64,000 nt of DNA from Astrothelium macrocarpum (Eukaryota > Ascomycota > Dothideomycetes > Trypetheliales > Trypetheliaceae). Numbering within the stretch: the stretch's first letter is position 1; each line of letters starts with the position of its first letter. The stretch covers positions 62,001 through 126,000 of the forward strand of contig JAGEMR010000002.1 of NCBI GenBank assembly GCA_021030915.1, written 5' to 3'. Of the stretch, positions 34,978 to 47,010 are shown one piece after another. The position numbers and the translations under genes were made by a program. The notes under the pieces were generated by a model. The model was not told where the DNA came from, made no database searches, and saw nothing but the letters and a program-made list of their open reading frames with translations.

Positions 34978-36593
34978 TCACTGTATCCTTATGTGTGACC
35001 ATGAAATTGCTCTGCCTGCTTCGCCTGCAAGCAAACCCACTGTTTGAGCCACGACCTCATTTTGTTGGTCAGAGGAGCCTTGGACAGAGACGACATTAAG
35101 CGTCAATCGTTCCACCATGGATGAACCTGAAAGATTTTGAGACAGGTCGGATGGAGAAGACTCATCCAAAAGGTTTGCTAAGAAGCCTGAGACTTCTTTG
35201 GCCAATGCCCTGCTTTACTTTTAGTGTGTGGCCGTGTGTTTGTGCAAATGGATGAGACTCGAGAAGATTCGAGGTAGTATTGCACACAAATGGAAGAATG
35301 CTCGTAACTTACGCGGATGGCACGACAGTGTGATTCGAAGCCATCGCATCTTCCACTATAGCCACAAGTCGTGCATCCTCTCCCAGTCGTTCCTGATCCC
35401 TCAGGCGCCGTGCAATCCCCAGCACCTCATTCAATTCCTCTACCACGAGCCCATGTTGCACATCCAGTGACGGCACACAGACCACTAAACTTGCCTGCAT
35501 ATTGCGAAAATCGTGATCCATCGCCTCCGCAATCCGTGTTGCAGAGCTGTCTGCATCGCCCGTCGAGATACCCCTCACGAAGGGCCGAACTCTCGCATCG
35601 GCATTGGCATGTAATGCGGAGATAGAATGGTCAAGAACATCAAGTTGATGCAGATCCGTGGCCTTGGTACAGGTCCCCAATATGCAGGCGCCGCGAGCGG
35701 CGAGGTGGATGGCAATGACACGGCCGAGACCACGGTTAGCTTGGCTAGAGAGGTGGCAATTAGAAGTTGTCGGATACGTGGATTGGGTTGAAGAATTCAA
35801 TTGCGTGGATTAAGCAGAATAGGTGGTACTGGGCAGGGAGACGATTGCTGTAGAGAGCTCTTTGACTCCTGACTGCTTATTGAAGGAACAACTGATAGCA
35901 GATGAACTAAGACATGAGGAAAAGCTGCAAATTCAATGGGCAATAGCTCGAAACAACCAAAAGGTTCTAGATATTTGAATTTTGGACTGAGGACTCCTTT
36001 ATTATAGCATGACTCGTCTTGTCTTTTCTCCAAAGATATGGGGTATATAATCAAATACAGAATTGTCCATTCCGGCCTTTTTCCTTGTTTGTCTCCTCGA
36101 CTTGCCGCTGGCTTCACATTGTGTCCCAGTGGTCTGACGGAGCCCCAGGTACAAAGTACTCGGGCGGATGCACTGTCCTTGTTATAGGAGACAAGCTCGA
36201 AACTGTGTCGGGTTCGATCTGCACATCCGGATCCATATTTTTTTCCAATTTTTTCCCTTTCTTAGACCATTTGATTCCTCGCGATTTCTCATGCCGTTTT
36301 CGAGTCCCATGAAGCGGCGAGAGGCTCAAATGCAGGGGTTATTGCCTCGAAAAAAAGACTCGAAATAGGTAGGATTCGACGTTCCCGACTGGGAACGATG
36401 TAGACAAACAGAGCAAACAATGAAACATTTCCATGAACCCCTTTCAACATCGGACTCTCTTATCTTGAAGCAGCTCAAGGAAATCACCGAATGGATTGAA
36501 AACATGAGGGATGGTGATAGGAAGATGAACATACGTAACGACTGCAACTCTTCCTGCAAGATCCTGAATTTTCAGTGCCAGGGTTTCCGGCAT
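34978..36593 (-). CDS. Divergent SDR-like (Rossmann-fold) protein with a long intron
   Basis: Three exons fit: 36535-36593, 35313-35744 and 34978-35209, giving 240 residues. Exon 1 encodes MPETLALKIQDLAGRVAVVT, the first beta strand of a short-chain dehydrogenase. Exon 2 continues NRGLGRVIAIHLAARGACIL, the dinucleotide-binding helix. The join reads TQANRGLG where the family has TGxxxGxG. The intron between them is 790 bp, very long for this genome. Intron 2 (35210-35312) is in phase. No YxxxK active site is visible in the remainder (AAALAKEVSGFLANLLDE, GSSMVERLTLNVVSVQG), so catalysis is doubtful. An upstream ATG at 36629 would add 12 residues. It may be a non-catalytic SDR, or a gene starting to decay. 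Confidence 0.7.
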
Positions 36594-37312
36594 TCTGTGG
36601 CGCGCAAGCGGCGCAAAGGCGTCTACCACGCAGTTGAAGGAGCCGAAAGATAATACCTGGAAAGACGAGCAGATGGCTGAACGTTGTATTGTCAGGCTCC
36701 TATTGATACCAAGTCAGGATACCAACCTTGGAGTCAGGGGTAGTATCAAGGCGCTGTTGGGGAAGTGACGAAGGCGTGGGTCATACTGCTTTGTTTGATT
36801 CATCACATCGTGTCACGAGAAGTACGGAATACCTGGGTACCGAGCTGTGGGATCGTCGATTCGTCTGACGCAGCTGTCTGCCCGGCCAGTATCTACCTAG
36901 CCGGTTACAAATGTTTGGTGTGAGCCAGCAGCGGGAAGGGACGATAGCACGGACTACCCAATCAATCTTGTCCCACCCCGTCTCGTCATGTGCTCACGGA
37001 CTTCCAATGAGGCCACATCTACTTTCTTGCTTCCTACCCCTGTATTGACGAGCCATTTCGCAATAGTTCCGAATGTATCACTGTACTCCTGCCATCACGG
37101 GAGAGGCACTACGTTTTACAAATAAAAAATAAACTCGTTGAGCTAATTATTCATATTCTCAGAAAGTACAGATTACTGTCAATACGCCGCCCAGTTATGC
37201 TTTGTTCCAAGGCATATTCCCAGAGTGATACAACGTCGCGATGTGCAATACGAAAATAGTAGAAATCAAGAATCTATCCTCCGACTAGAAAAAGGCTAGG
37301 GATAGATGCGCC
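36594..37312. other. Intergenic region between the SDR-like gene and the MFS gene
   Basis: No gene recognised. Contains the promoter of the SDR-like gene and the 3' region of the transporter. Confidence 0.45.
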
Positions 37313-39160
37313 TCATACAGCCGAACTTTCGTTGTGCTCTCGTCGCTCTTGCTCATCCTTTTCCTGCTGTAGTCGCCTATGAACGTGTTCAGCCGCATGG
37401 GTAGGGTGGTGACCACCAGCGCCAGTAGCGAAGCTGTTATTTCTGCTTCCTTGACGACTTCCGCTCATAGCAATCGAGTTGCTGCGTGAGCCCATTCCAG
37501 GGATATGAGACACTCTGCGACCACCGGCATTTTCCATGCGCGCGTCTTGGAGCTGCTGAGCGAAAGGTGACCGCTTCCGGAGCGTTGGCCCTTTCCAGTA
37601 GATGACATACACGGCAACAATAAGGAGGGTAGCGATGCAGAAGAGGATAGTGGAAGCGTACTCCAGATTGCGACCCTTGCTCTTACCAATGTTGCTATAA
37701 AACGGTGTAGCTGGAATGGTCAAGACACCAGCGAGGAAGTCACGCGACCAACCATTGCCACCAGTTGCAGAGGCAGAATAAGGGCCGTACGCACAGATCA
37801 TGTAATCGATTGTGGCCATGTAGATACTATAATTTGCGATTCCGATAATCGCTGCAAATACCATACTACCAATCCAGTGGATAGGTGGGCCAAGCGACGT
37901 CCATGCGAAACCAATCAAGCCGATTGGTAAGCACGGAGCGGTAAACAAAAGGAACCACAGCCGGGATTCGTACTGAGCTTGCTCATCATTCGGCTTGGCC
38001 TGGCGCTCCTTGATATTTCGCTTGATGGCCGGGATGAATGCGCCCCACGCAATGAAATACCCGATCAAGATAGGTATGAACGCAAGACCCTGCTGATAGT
38101 CGGAAAAATTCCATTGCTTGTAGACAAGACTGAATGATTGGATGAACATGAATACAAGTGCATCGCTAAACCCAGAGAGTAGAGACAGGGTAAGCACGAT
38201 GGGCTCGGTAAGGAACATTTTGAAGGGGCGGATCCAGGTAATTATGATCTCTTTCGCACTGAAGCGATCTTTGAAGGGCACGAGCTCATTTGGACCGTAG
38301 AGGTTTGGATGGGTACCGGCTTTGCGTCTTTTCTTTGCGATTCTATCCATGAGGATTGTTGCTCGAGTTTCTGGAACGGTAACAGCATGGAGTATCTGAA
38401 CGAAACCGCCAAAGATAAGTTGAACCCAGATGGCCCAACGCCAAGTCGGCGCAAATTGCTGAATAAAACCACCTACGACCGGTCCGAGGATAGAACCGCC
38501 AACCGAAGAAAAGACAATATATGCAACAGCGTATTGTTGCGTTTCGGGCTCGAACACATCTGCAATCATACCGAGAGTGACGGAACCGCCTGCGGATGAG
38601 AGACCGCCAAGAGCTCGGCCGACCAGAATGGTTCCGAAGTTCTTTGCCAAAGCGACAGGAAGTTGCCAGATGTTGACAAGAAACAAGGAGAGCTGTAGGA
38701 TAGGCCATCTACCCAGTTCTTCTGACCATGGGGCCCACAATTCGCATCCAAAAGCATAGAAGACCAAGAAAATCATAGCACCACATCGAGCCGCTTGTTC
38801 ACTGACGTGGAATTCCTCAGAGATGCCGCCCAGTGCGTTGGAGTAGAGACTGGTATTGAAATTCATCGAGACCTGAACGATGAAGATGACAGTCAGAATC
38901 CACCACTTCCTCCAGCTCGGCCAGCTGAAGCCAAGCTCTTCATAGCAGTCGTCTTCGGTTATTTCGATCTTGTCGTAAGTCCCTGCTTTTTCAAGCTCTT
39001 GTCCGTAATGAGAATCCGGCGGGATAGCTGGATGGTCCATGGCTGGATCGTGATTGGCGACGTGCCCCACGGATGTGGGCTCTGCTGCAGTGTCGGAAGA
39101 GCCGCCAGACTCCTTCCGTGCGGCTTCATCGTCATATTGAGGCTCTTGGAAGCCGACCAT
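37313..39160 (-). CDS. Major facilitator superfamily drug/polyamine:H+ antiporter (DHA1 type)
   Basis: Single-exon gene for a 615-residue proton antiporter of the plasma membrane. A hydrophilic N-terminus of about 80 residues is followed by 12 predicted helices in two halves. The loop after helix 2 reads APWSEELGRWPI, the DHA1 version of motif A. Helix 5 has the antiporter motif C, GGSILGPVVGGF. The central loop is basic (DRIAKKRRKAG). The second half starts FKMFLTEPIVLTLSLLSGFS. The tail of about 85 residues is Ser/Gly/His-rich and soluble. It resembles polyamine and multidrug exporters (Tpo/Flu1/Caf5 type). The substrate cannot be told from sequence. Confidence 0.9.
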   Translation of the reverse strand: MVGFQEPQYDDEAARKESGGSSDTAAEPTSVGHVANHDPAMDHPAIPPDSHYGQELEKAGTYDKIEITEDDCYEELGFSWPSWRKWWILTVIFIVQVSMNFNTSLYSNALGGISEEFHVSEQAARCGAMIFLVFYAFGCELWAPWSEELGRWPILQLSLFLVNIWQLPVALAKNFGTILVGRALGGLSSAGGSVTLGMIADVFEPETQQYAVAYIVFSSVGGSILGPVVGGFIQQFAPTWRWAIWVQLIFGGFVQILHAVTVPETRATILMDRIAKKRRKAGTHPNLYGPNELVPFKDRFSAKEIIITWIRPFKMFLTEPIVLTLSLLSGFSDALVFMFIQSFSLVYKQWNFSDYQQGLAFIPILIGYFIAWGAFIPAIKRNIKERQAKPNDEQAQYESRLWFLLFTAPCLPIGLIGFAWTSLGPPIHWIGSMVFAAIIGIANYSIYMATIDYMICAYGPYSASATGGNGWSRDFLAGVLTIPATPFYSNIGKSKGRNLEYASTILFCIATLLIVAVYVIYWKGPTLRKRSPFAQQLQDARMENAGGRRVSHIPGMGSRSNSIAMSGSRQGSRNNSFATGAGGHHPTHAAEHVHRRLQQEKDEQERREHNESSAV

Positions 39161-41947
39161 ATTGCAGAATTGGTGACGATTGTGACAAGGCTAGCGACAG
39201 GTGTACATCTAGAGGACGGGTACAAATATATAGGTAGAAATTTCTAGTCCCTCACGAGCGTAGTGTCCGACGACGACAGTGACAACGCTGCGCGTGATTG
39301 CGCGTTAGAAATACGAGTGGAGAGTTGCAAGTCACTCCGGCTGTCAGCGGGCAAGCTTAGTGAGGCAAGTGGGATCTGGCTTTAAAGTAGAGGGCAGGGA
39401 CGGGGAGGTTGATATGAGGGTAAGGGTAGTCGCCGACAAGTGGGAACCTAGTGTGGCCCGCATTGGGCCGTGGTCGCGTGTGCCACGGTTGCAACTTATT
39501 GAGGGTTGAGGCAAACACTGGATGCATTACTCTTGACCAGGCAAGGCATCTTTGCGGGCTCGTCGACAGGATTGTCGGTCAGCACCGACAGCATTGAGCA
39601 GCATCGTGCGGGAGGATGGCAATCGTCGCGCTCATTGGGCGGGCAGAGCGCGAACAGTTGGAGAGAGAGGCGGTTTGCCGTAAGAATCGCGATCGCGATG
39701 ACGATGTACACTGTTTCTGTCAGTGCGCATAAACAGAAGCGCGGCCGTGGACGTTGTGGGATTCGAGCTGCTTGCGGGGATCACAGTGGGCGACGTCATG
39801 GGGCTACGTTTCGGAAGGCTTGCCGCTATCACTAGAACGGGAATGGGGCGGCATGCTTTTGCCCAAGATCGTCTCCAGCGCGTGCAATCGACTGCTCCTC
39901 GAAATTCCAATCCGCACTGCCTGCGCCTGCTCTCAGCCCACGCGGCACACAAGGGCCAAAGGAAGCCTCCTCGGCTATGGGGATGGAGGTGCGGCATTTT
40001 CTATCTTACTGCAATAGAGTTGCATCTACTTGGGCACCTTCTTGAAGACATGCATCTACGTGAACATCCTCAGGGCTTGGTAATGCATAAAACGCTCAAC
40101 TGTGGAAAGATAATATTATTACCGTTGTGCGTCGAGGCCGCCATACCGCCCGGTATCCTGAGGACGCACAAAGTTTAAAAAAAATAAAAAAAAGTCTCCC
40201 GTTCTTTTTGGGGCCTGTTCGAGATTCGCTGGATTGCCTTTTTAAGGAATAGTGGTGCGCAATGACAATACCGGGGATGACGTAGGTTCATTTCTCATTA
40301 TTTACCTACCACCTACCCACCTATACCTGTTTCTATGGGGCCGATGAACACGAAACCTCGAGACGTTGGTTCCTGAAGGTGCGAATGCGGCGAGCCGATG
40401 GGTCCTGGTAGTCATAAGTCCCATGGCCCGCGATTTTGCACGTCAAGCTTCGCTTTACCTCATTCAGCTCTATCCTTTAGCCTCTCACCCTAGTCATTTT
40501 TTTGACAGAATTTATCGGGCTTCCACGGAATGCCTCATGAGGACTACAATGACTGTACGAATGGTTTGAAATCAATGCTACCACGCAAACTGCAGCAAAC
40601 GTGTTTCCCCGCACAGTAATGGTAGAACCCACGACGCCTAGAATAGCGTACCGAGATTGAAAAGACCTAGCACTCTTTGACTTATTTTGTTAATCTGGGG
40701 TTCCCCAGAACTCCCCGCCTCAGACCCTACCCAGACCCTTGGGGTAATCAGAAGCTCGATTGATCTTGGAGAATCCGACGACAAGAGACCCTTTGTCATC
40801 TTCGTAATCCTATTCGACCACATTGTGTCCATAGAGTGCAGACGCGATCGGCCGGGTCCTCTGTATCTATTCCAATATTGTCTCTCCCGTGGCTCTATTC
40901 CTTAGTCTCTGAAGCGCAATTCGATCACCTTCCAAACTCCACGCTGGCTACGCCATTGGGTCTCGTGATAACAAGCTTACAGATTGACACTCAATTGCGT
41001 ACGGATTCGCGAAAGTCTCGGGGGGTTGTTAGAGTTTCCGCTATTTCAGTGGCGGAAAAGCCATAGATCCACCGCGACATAACACTACTCATGACGATTA
41101 GATAGAATTGACATAAATAGAAACTCTCGAATTCCGCTTCTGGGTTCAGCAAGCCATTCCGATAGCTTCACCTATCGGAAGCCCCGCAAGCTTCTAGCCA
41201 TCCTCCGTATCAAGCCACCAGAGGCAACCATTGATCTCGCAATAGCCAGAAGAATGTGACAAGTGCTGACATCTTTCAGCGCTCGAATAAGACAACTAAA
41301 TTTTCAGGTCCGAAGAATCTCCATTCACATGGAGTTCATACTCGCAAGTGGTCGTGACATGTCACACGGACATCAACTCGCCTATTCATACTATCTGTGA
41401 GGTATAGTCCATACCCAGGTGGTTGATAAAATCTTCTAGTATCGTAGAGGAGTTTGCATTGGCACGAAGAGAACAACGAGTTAAGTGACGAATAAGAGAT
41501 CCAATGCTATTGAAGTCCAAGCTGACTCGGACCAACTTCTGATTTGTCAATTGCGGGACTAGCGTAAGGAACCACTCTCCAGCCACTTCTGACCTGATAG
41601 CTTTGGTATCAACTTATTTTCGAACTTTTCCTCCCCAAGGATTCCACTTCTATCTGTCTTGAAAATCATATCACAACAACGATGCGTGACCTTTGAAACC
41701 AGCTCATCTCGTCAAAAGCATGGAATCCCGGACGTAGTCCAATGGATGTTCCCCACGTTTGCCGAAGTCAGCCTTGCTGATTGAGGCTGTGAGGAACATC
41801 GTATTTCTTGAACCCTATGCTTAGTGTAAATTCGTTTCAATCCCCAACATCCCAATGTGCATGTTGAGATTAATATAACGCCTTCTTGTGTTCTACTGAA
41901 GAAGCAGGTACTCCTGCATCCCTAGTCTTCAATGAATCCTTGGTAAC
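39161..41947. other. Long intergenic region between MFS and ULD genes
   Basis: About 2.8 kb. Holds the transporter promoter and a GC-rich stretch (39500-40000) with overlapping frames on both strands that look random. An A-rich run is at about 40178-40193. From 41000 on it is AT-rich. No family recognised. Confidence 0.45.
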
Positions 41948-43597
41948 ATGTCCTTCGGATTCTCTGTGGGCGACTTCATAACTGTCGGCAAGATTGTAGC
42001 CGATATTAGTGGCGTTCTAGCCAAAGAAGGCGGTGCTAAATCCGAATACCAGGAGCTTCTCCGGGAACTCGAATCACTTCAGAACGTCCTCAAGCGTCTT
42101 GACCGATTACAGGATCACGGACCTGGCTCCTCTCCCACATTAAATTCGATCAAATACACCGCCTTGAGCTGTCGACGGCCTCTTGAGGACTTTCTTGACA
42201 AGATCAAGCAGTATGAGACGTCTCTCGGAGTTTGGGGAAATCCAGGAATAGTCAAAAATACCAAAAACAAGTTGCGATTCGCGTTCGGTCATGGGGATGA
42301 GATACAAAAGCTTCGAAACTATCTGAGCATCCACGTTGGTACATTAAATATCCTCCTGACAGAGCATGGACTCGAAAGGATGGATGTTGCGTACGGCAAG
42401 GCTGAGACTGAAGGATTACGTATAAAAGAAAGACTTGACAATACACGTGGAATGATTCAGAGAATCGGGAAGGGTGTGGTCGCACAAGCATTGCTTGTTC
42501 AGGCAGTACATAATAAATTGACGCAGCTATGTAATATGGTAAGTGGAGAAATTAAGATTTCCTGGACGTCTCTATGTGATACAGTTGCAAAAATATGGTA
42601 AGTGCTTAGTTCTTCTTGACCAATAAAGCATTACGCCAACCTTTTTTGCATGGCTGAAATTCGTGAAGTGTCTCTACTCAGCAAATCTACACTATCGTCC
42701 TTGAATTGAAAAGCTCACTTTCCGCCATTGACACTCGATGGACGTACTTCCAAGCCCCATTGGTTATTGAAGATGCACTAGGCTTTAAATATCCTGTGCC
42801 ATCAGAGTTCGACTACAGTCTGCTCGATGCTATTATCAAGCATCGTTTCCGGGAAGGGCCGGGGTCTGTTGATGTTAAAGTTGGTAACTACGAATTCTTC
42901 AAATCAGACAATTGCAGCCAAGTCCTATCGGCTGATGCACAATTTATCCCTGGAATGAGAATTACAATGGCGATATTTGTGGGAAATCAGGCATATGATG
43001 ACGGAAGATGTCCTGTCTGGCGATGTGGTTCCTGGCTCACCACTAAAGCACACGGAGGTGGAAGAATCTGGTCAGTACTGGATAATCTTCCTGATTATGA
43101 TGATTTACTTATGATATCGCTCTATATTCTAGCTGTGAATGTAACGTCTGGATTGGTCGCTCTTACAAGCAACGAAATTTGCTCGATGATGTCTTCAGTA
43201 AAACATATGGACTACCAACGCTGGCTCAGCGGAGAGATCATCTTGGGTTCCGTCCATATCATTACCTGCCTAAGCTTCAGGAGCTTTTGGAGTTCCAAAT
43301 AAACCATACATGCTTCTTTCGAAACGTCACACTAGAAAGAGTAGCACCAGCAGGATACCATCAGAAGCCCATGCAACCTGAGTAAGTAACCGGACCTGTA
43401 CCCTGACTTTTAGACGCTACTTATGCGAACTCATCAGAACCAATCAGTGGGCGACTTTGGATGCGGCGTTCAAGGAAATGGCCACATGTGCTGTCCAAGA
43501 AAAAGATCTTACTGAATTTTGTATTGGCAAACTTGACCACGGGAGCCGGTTTAAATCCGCATTCTATTTTGAAGGCTTGCAATTCACGACTCGTTAA
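41948..43597 (+). CDS. ULD (ubiquitin-like) domain protein with STAND-type N-terminal helical domain
   Basis: Four exons fit: 41948-42597, 42669-43070, 43133-43381 and 43414-43597, all in phase 2, giving 494 residues. The first 200 residues (MSFGFSVGDFITVGKIVADI) are the helical domain found at the N-terminus of fungal STAND and related immune-like proteins. It is followed by CVSTQQIYTIVLELKSSL, which only appears after splicing. A ubiquitin-like ULD domain comes next (EDALGFKYPVPSEFDYSLLD, then FIPGMRITMAIFVG). A cysteine cluster CPVWRC...GGGRICCECNVWIGRS follows; intron 2 (GTCAGT to TTCTAG) makes its second half. The last 130 residues (LPKLQELLEFQINHTCFFR, NQWATLDAAFKEMATC) are unfamiliar. 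Role unknown; possibly signalling or self-recognition. Confidence 0.8.
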
Positions 43598-46500
43598 TGG
43601 AATTCCTATTGCATCCCCTCCTCGATTTTTCCAATCAAGTATGGCACAGCATTTTAATCTTCATCTCTTTTCACTGTTGATGGCTCTCTCCTCGGCAGAC
43701 TAGAAACTCCGGCATCCACGAAATTTACAGCAGGTGTGGTCTTGAGATAGTCAGATTTGCAGTACTCGGCAATGTTAGCGGCTGGCGTGCTACGACACCC
43801 AGATATCATACATCATATGTCATACCATAGATTGCACAACAAAGTCAACAATCCAGTCATCAACGGCATGTCGTCGACTTTTCCTGAATAACTTGTTCAG
43901 CGCCCTTATTTACCCTAGCCAATTTTAAGCTTGGGTCCGACTCGGCTCCGTTTCGGTTGTGTCTTGATTACATAAGATACTCAAAGTTGTTGGTGGCTCT
44001 GGTAGGTACCTTAGGTCTCACCGATAGTTGACTTGTGCCAACTCTGGACCGTTATGAGTAATCTTGTTCATCACGGACCGTGCGGTACATGTGGATTGAA
44101 ACAATTGCTACGCAAGCTTTTCTCGCAATTTGACAATGGTCTAGATGGCACCCACCAGGAGATGAGCTACAAGTCTGACATAAAACTCCATAGTCGATTT
44201 TATCGCACTCAGATGATGTCAGCAATTCCATGAATTGCCGGCCTCAGTTGAACCTTGCATATCCGGAAAGCCTGGCCGGTTCTCATGCTGCAATTAGTCG
44301 AGTTGAAAAGGCCGAATTTGGCTCAATTGATCCTTGGCCATTGGCTGCTCATCGGTAGTACTCGGATTCTTCATAGCTTGATGAGGCTCATTGAAGGCAT
44401 TCTTATGGGGCAATTTGGTTCCTTCCCATTCCTGACACCTCTGTCGGAACCCAAACATGAGAAAAATTCCCAGAAACATTCATCAGATTCTGTTTGATCT
44501 TCTGCACTTCCATGAGATCTTCGTATTCTCTCTTATGAACGGCTAATTCGTTTGGCTTAGGATAAGTGTACGGACAAGAATCCGGTAAAGCTAGCCGTTG
44601 CTGGTGCTTGGAATTTTCGATCAGCTTTTGCTTGGACGTCGCTGCACCGTCTCTCCATGCCTGTGATAGTGACGGAAAGGCCGAAGGAAGTCATAGTCGA
44701 GCGCCTTTGTGGCGGCTCTTCCGGAACAAGTACCTATAAGGCAAGCTTCGAAAGCCTGCCTACAAAGTTCGTCATCCACATCCGTAAACTGTCCTTCTGA
44801 TTAGGTATTTGGGCTAAATGCCGTAAATTTCAATTGGCGACACTGGTGACTGGAGCTAGACTTCCAGCGGAAGCGAAGACGTCCCTTTTGTGTAGACTAG
44901 GGCCGTGTAGGTTTGGAATAGCTGTGTGGCGGATCCGGAAATTTTGAGGTGTTTTATGAATTGACTCTTGTGTGGGGTTGAGCATATGATAGTGCAGTGA
45001 TAGAGCGTGAAAGTGGCGTATTACATATTGAGAAGGATACTATCTACAACGGGAAGCCGAGAGAGGCCAGTCTCGGTAAGGCCACCGTAACATGCCGCAA
45101 AATCTGATCCCAACCGTATCATGAGCACTTTCAGCATATAAAAAAGAACAACAGAAATTAACAGGGTCATACGTTCGGCTTGAAGGCGTTGTAGGACCTG
45201 AATTCACCAACGTTCCAGTTCCAGTATCTAGTCCCGCAACAAGGCCTAAGGCAAACGAGATCTGGCACCCGTTGAATGTTCATGGAGGTGGTTTAGATAC
45301 AGGAGATTCTTTGTTCTCCGGGCACTATTGGCCACGTTCGGTGAACATTAACACCCGCCTCGAGTTCCGAGAGATAAATTCACAATTGACGGTATTTGCA
45401 AGATCGTCGTTCCAGCCAAGAATGCTTGGGATTGGCACAGCCGCACAAGACTAGACTGGAATGAAGATTGGAGTTAGCTACAGCTTGCTAAGAGGAGATA
45501 AACCTGTGCTTACCGTATCCGGTGGTGGCTACCCCTGAATGAGCTATCAGCTCTCATCGTAGATGGTCTTGCTACGCGTAACAGAATTTTGCCAGTACAC
45601 GCTGTCCATTGCCGCACGTAAATAAGAAGACTCTATTGAAAGCGCCCTCTTCCCTTTTGCCATTTGCAAGACAGTTCATACCGTGTAGCCAGTGTGTCGC
45701 TCTCCTACACATACCTCTAAAGCCAAATTCAATGCAGCGCACATCTCGCTCTTGCTGATCATGACGAAGCTATCGACGGGTCGTGTAATTGAGTAGGTCA
45801 AGAGCTAAAAGGGTTAGCCTATCTATCCGTAATAAAGGTACATTGAATTGGTGATATCAGTAGTAGGAAGTACATGACTGTTTATTAACATATTACTAAT
45901 GTACTGTAACATACGTGTTCCCACTCTTGGCGCCAAGAAATTGCACTGTATCCGCCTACACAGTTGAATGGAGAAAGCCATTGCGGAGACGCAGGAGATG
46001 AAAGAAATATCAGTTAAACGCATAATACGAAACGCATTTGTTGCACCTATCTCAGTGTTCTCTGAATAATCTGACACGTCAGTGATCGAAACCTGAGGAC
46101 GTTATACTGTCTATCAACCACGTACACTATGGAAAAGAGCTCCGAACGAGTTTATAGGAGCTTTGAGGTCATAGTTCCGCTCAGAGCGGTCTTGACAGCC
46201 AAGATTGCCCTGGCGCTTGTTTTGACCATTTAAAGCTTCTTCATATATCAAGAACGGTGAAACTTTGGGTCATTGATATTGTCGAGCTCTTCTAGGGTTT
46301 GTTAGAGAATCTCCATTGATATGGACACATCATGTTCAAAGCAGGCAGCGAACCGAGACAAGGTCTTGTACAAGGTATCAACTCGACGGCGCATATCAAA
46401 TCCATCAGCGGGTGCTCTTAGGATTGCCGCCGTAGAGGATTGATATTTCAATGTAGGGGATTAGTACTGACGCGACGTCAATGAGTCTTTGTTCTCATCC

Positions 46501-47010
46501 AGCAATCTGCATAGATTTTGCCAGTTGCAGATAAAAATGTGTAGTCTACACCCGGATTCACCGGAATCTCGTCGCTGGTGTCTTGGAAAGATCATGTAAG
46601 CATTAAAAGTAAGGCTTTGTACAAAGCTTGGCTGCTGTAGGTAGCTAGCTAGCTAGCGTGCCCCTTGTTGCGGAGATACAATGTTCCTCTAATTGCCGTT
46701 TGCAACGAAGAACGCTACAACTTGTACATGACCGACTGTCATTTCTTGCTCTCCATTATCTATACGCAAGTCACTTCTCTATCAAGTGACGTACAGGGTT
46801 ACCTTGTCTGCTTTTTGCATGGTAGTCATACCGAGACAAGGATGGATCTTAGGAGCTTCCTAGAGAGGTTGCATTGCATGCATCTGGTTGCATGGTTCTG
46901 CAAGATCAGGAAAGTCGTGAGATGATCTTTAGAATGGTCGCCGAGCCTCTTTTCTCGCCACTGTGTTCGATGGAATCTTACTCTGAAGACCGCAAGGTTC
47001 TCCAGCCATC
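43598..47010. other. Gene-poor region with one possible relic
   Basis: 3.4 kb without a recognisable gene. Around 44995-45453 the plus strand reads GVLHIEKDTIYNGKPREASL, and after a possible intron (GTAAGG to AACAG) continues YVRLEGVVGPEFTNVPVPVS and EIWHPLNVHGGGLDTGDSLF, stopping near 45454. This looks like real but unknown protein. Upstream pieces (44560-44800) lie in the same sense but are broken. TAGC repeats 3-4 times near 46637. The rest shows nothing. Confidence 0.35.

Noticed and set aside
39632..40178. Overlapping 121- and 151-codon frames on opposite strands
   Set aside because: GC-rich stretch where both strands stay open; neither product looks like protein with structure.
46631..46660. 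TAGC tandem repeat
   Set aside because: Only three to four units of a simple repeat, with no sign of function.
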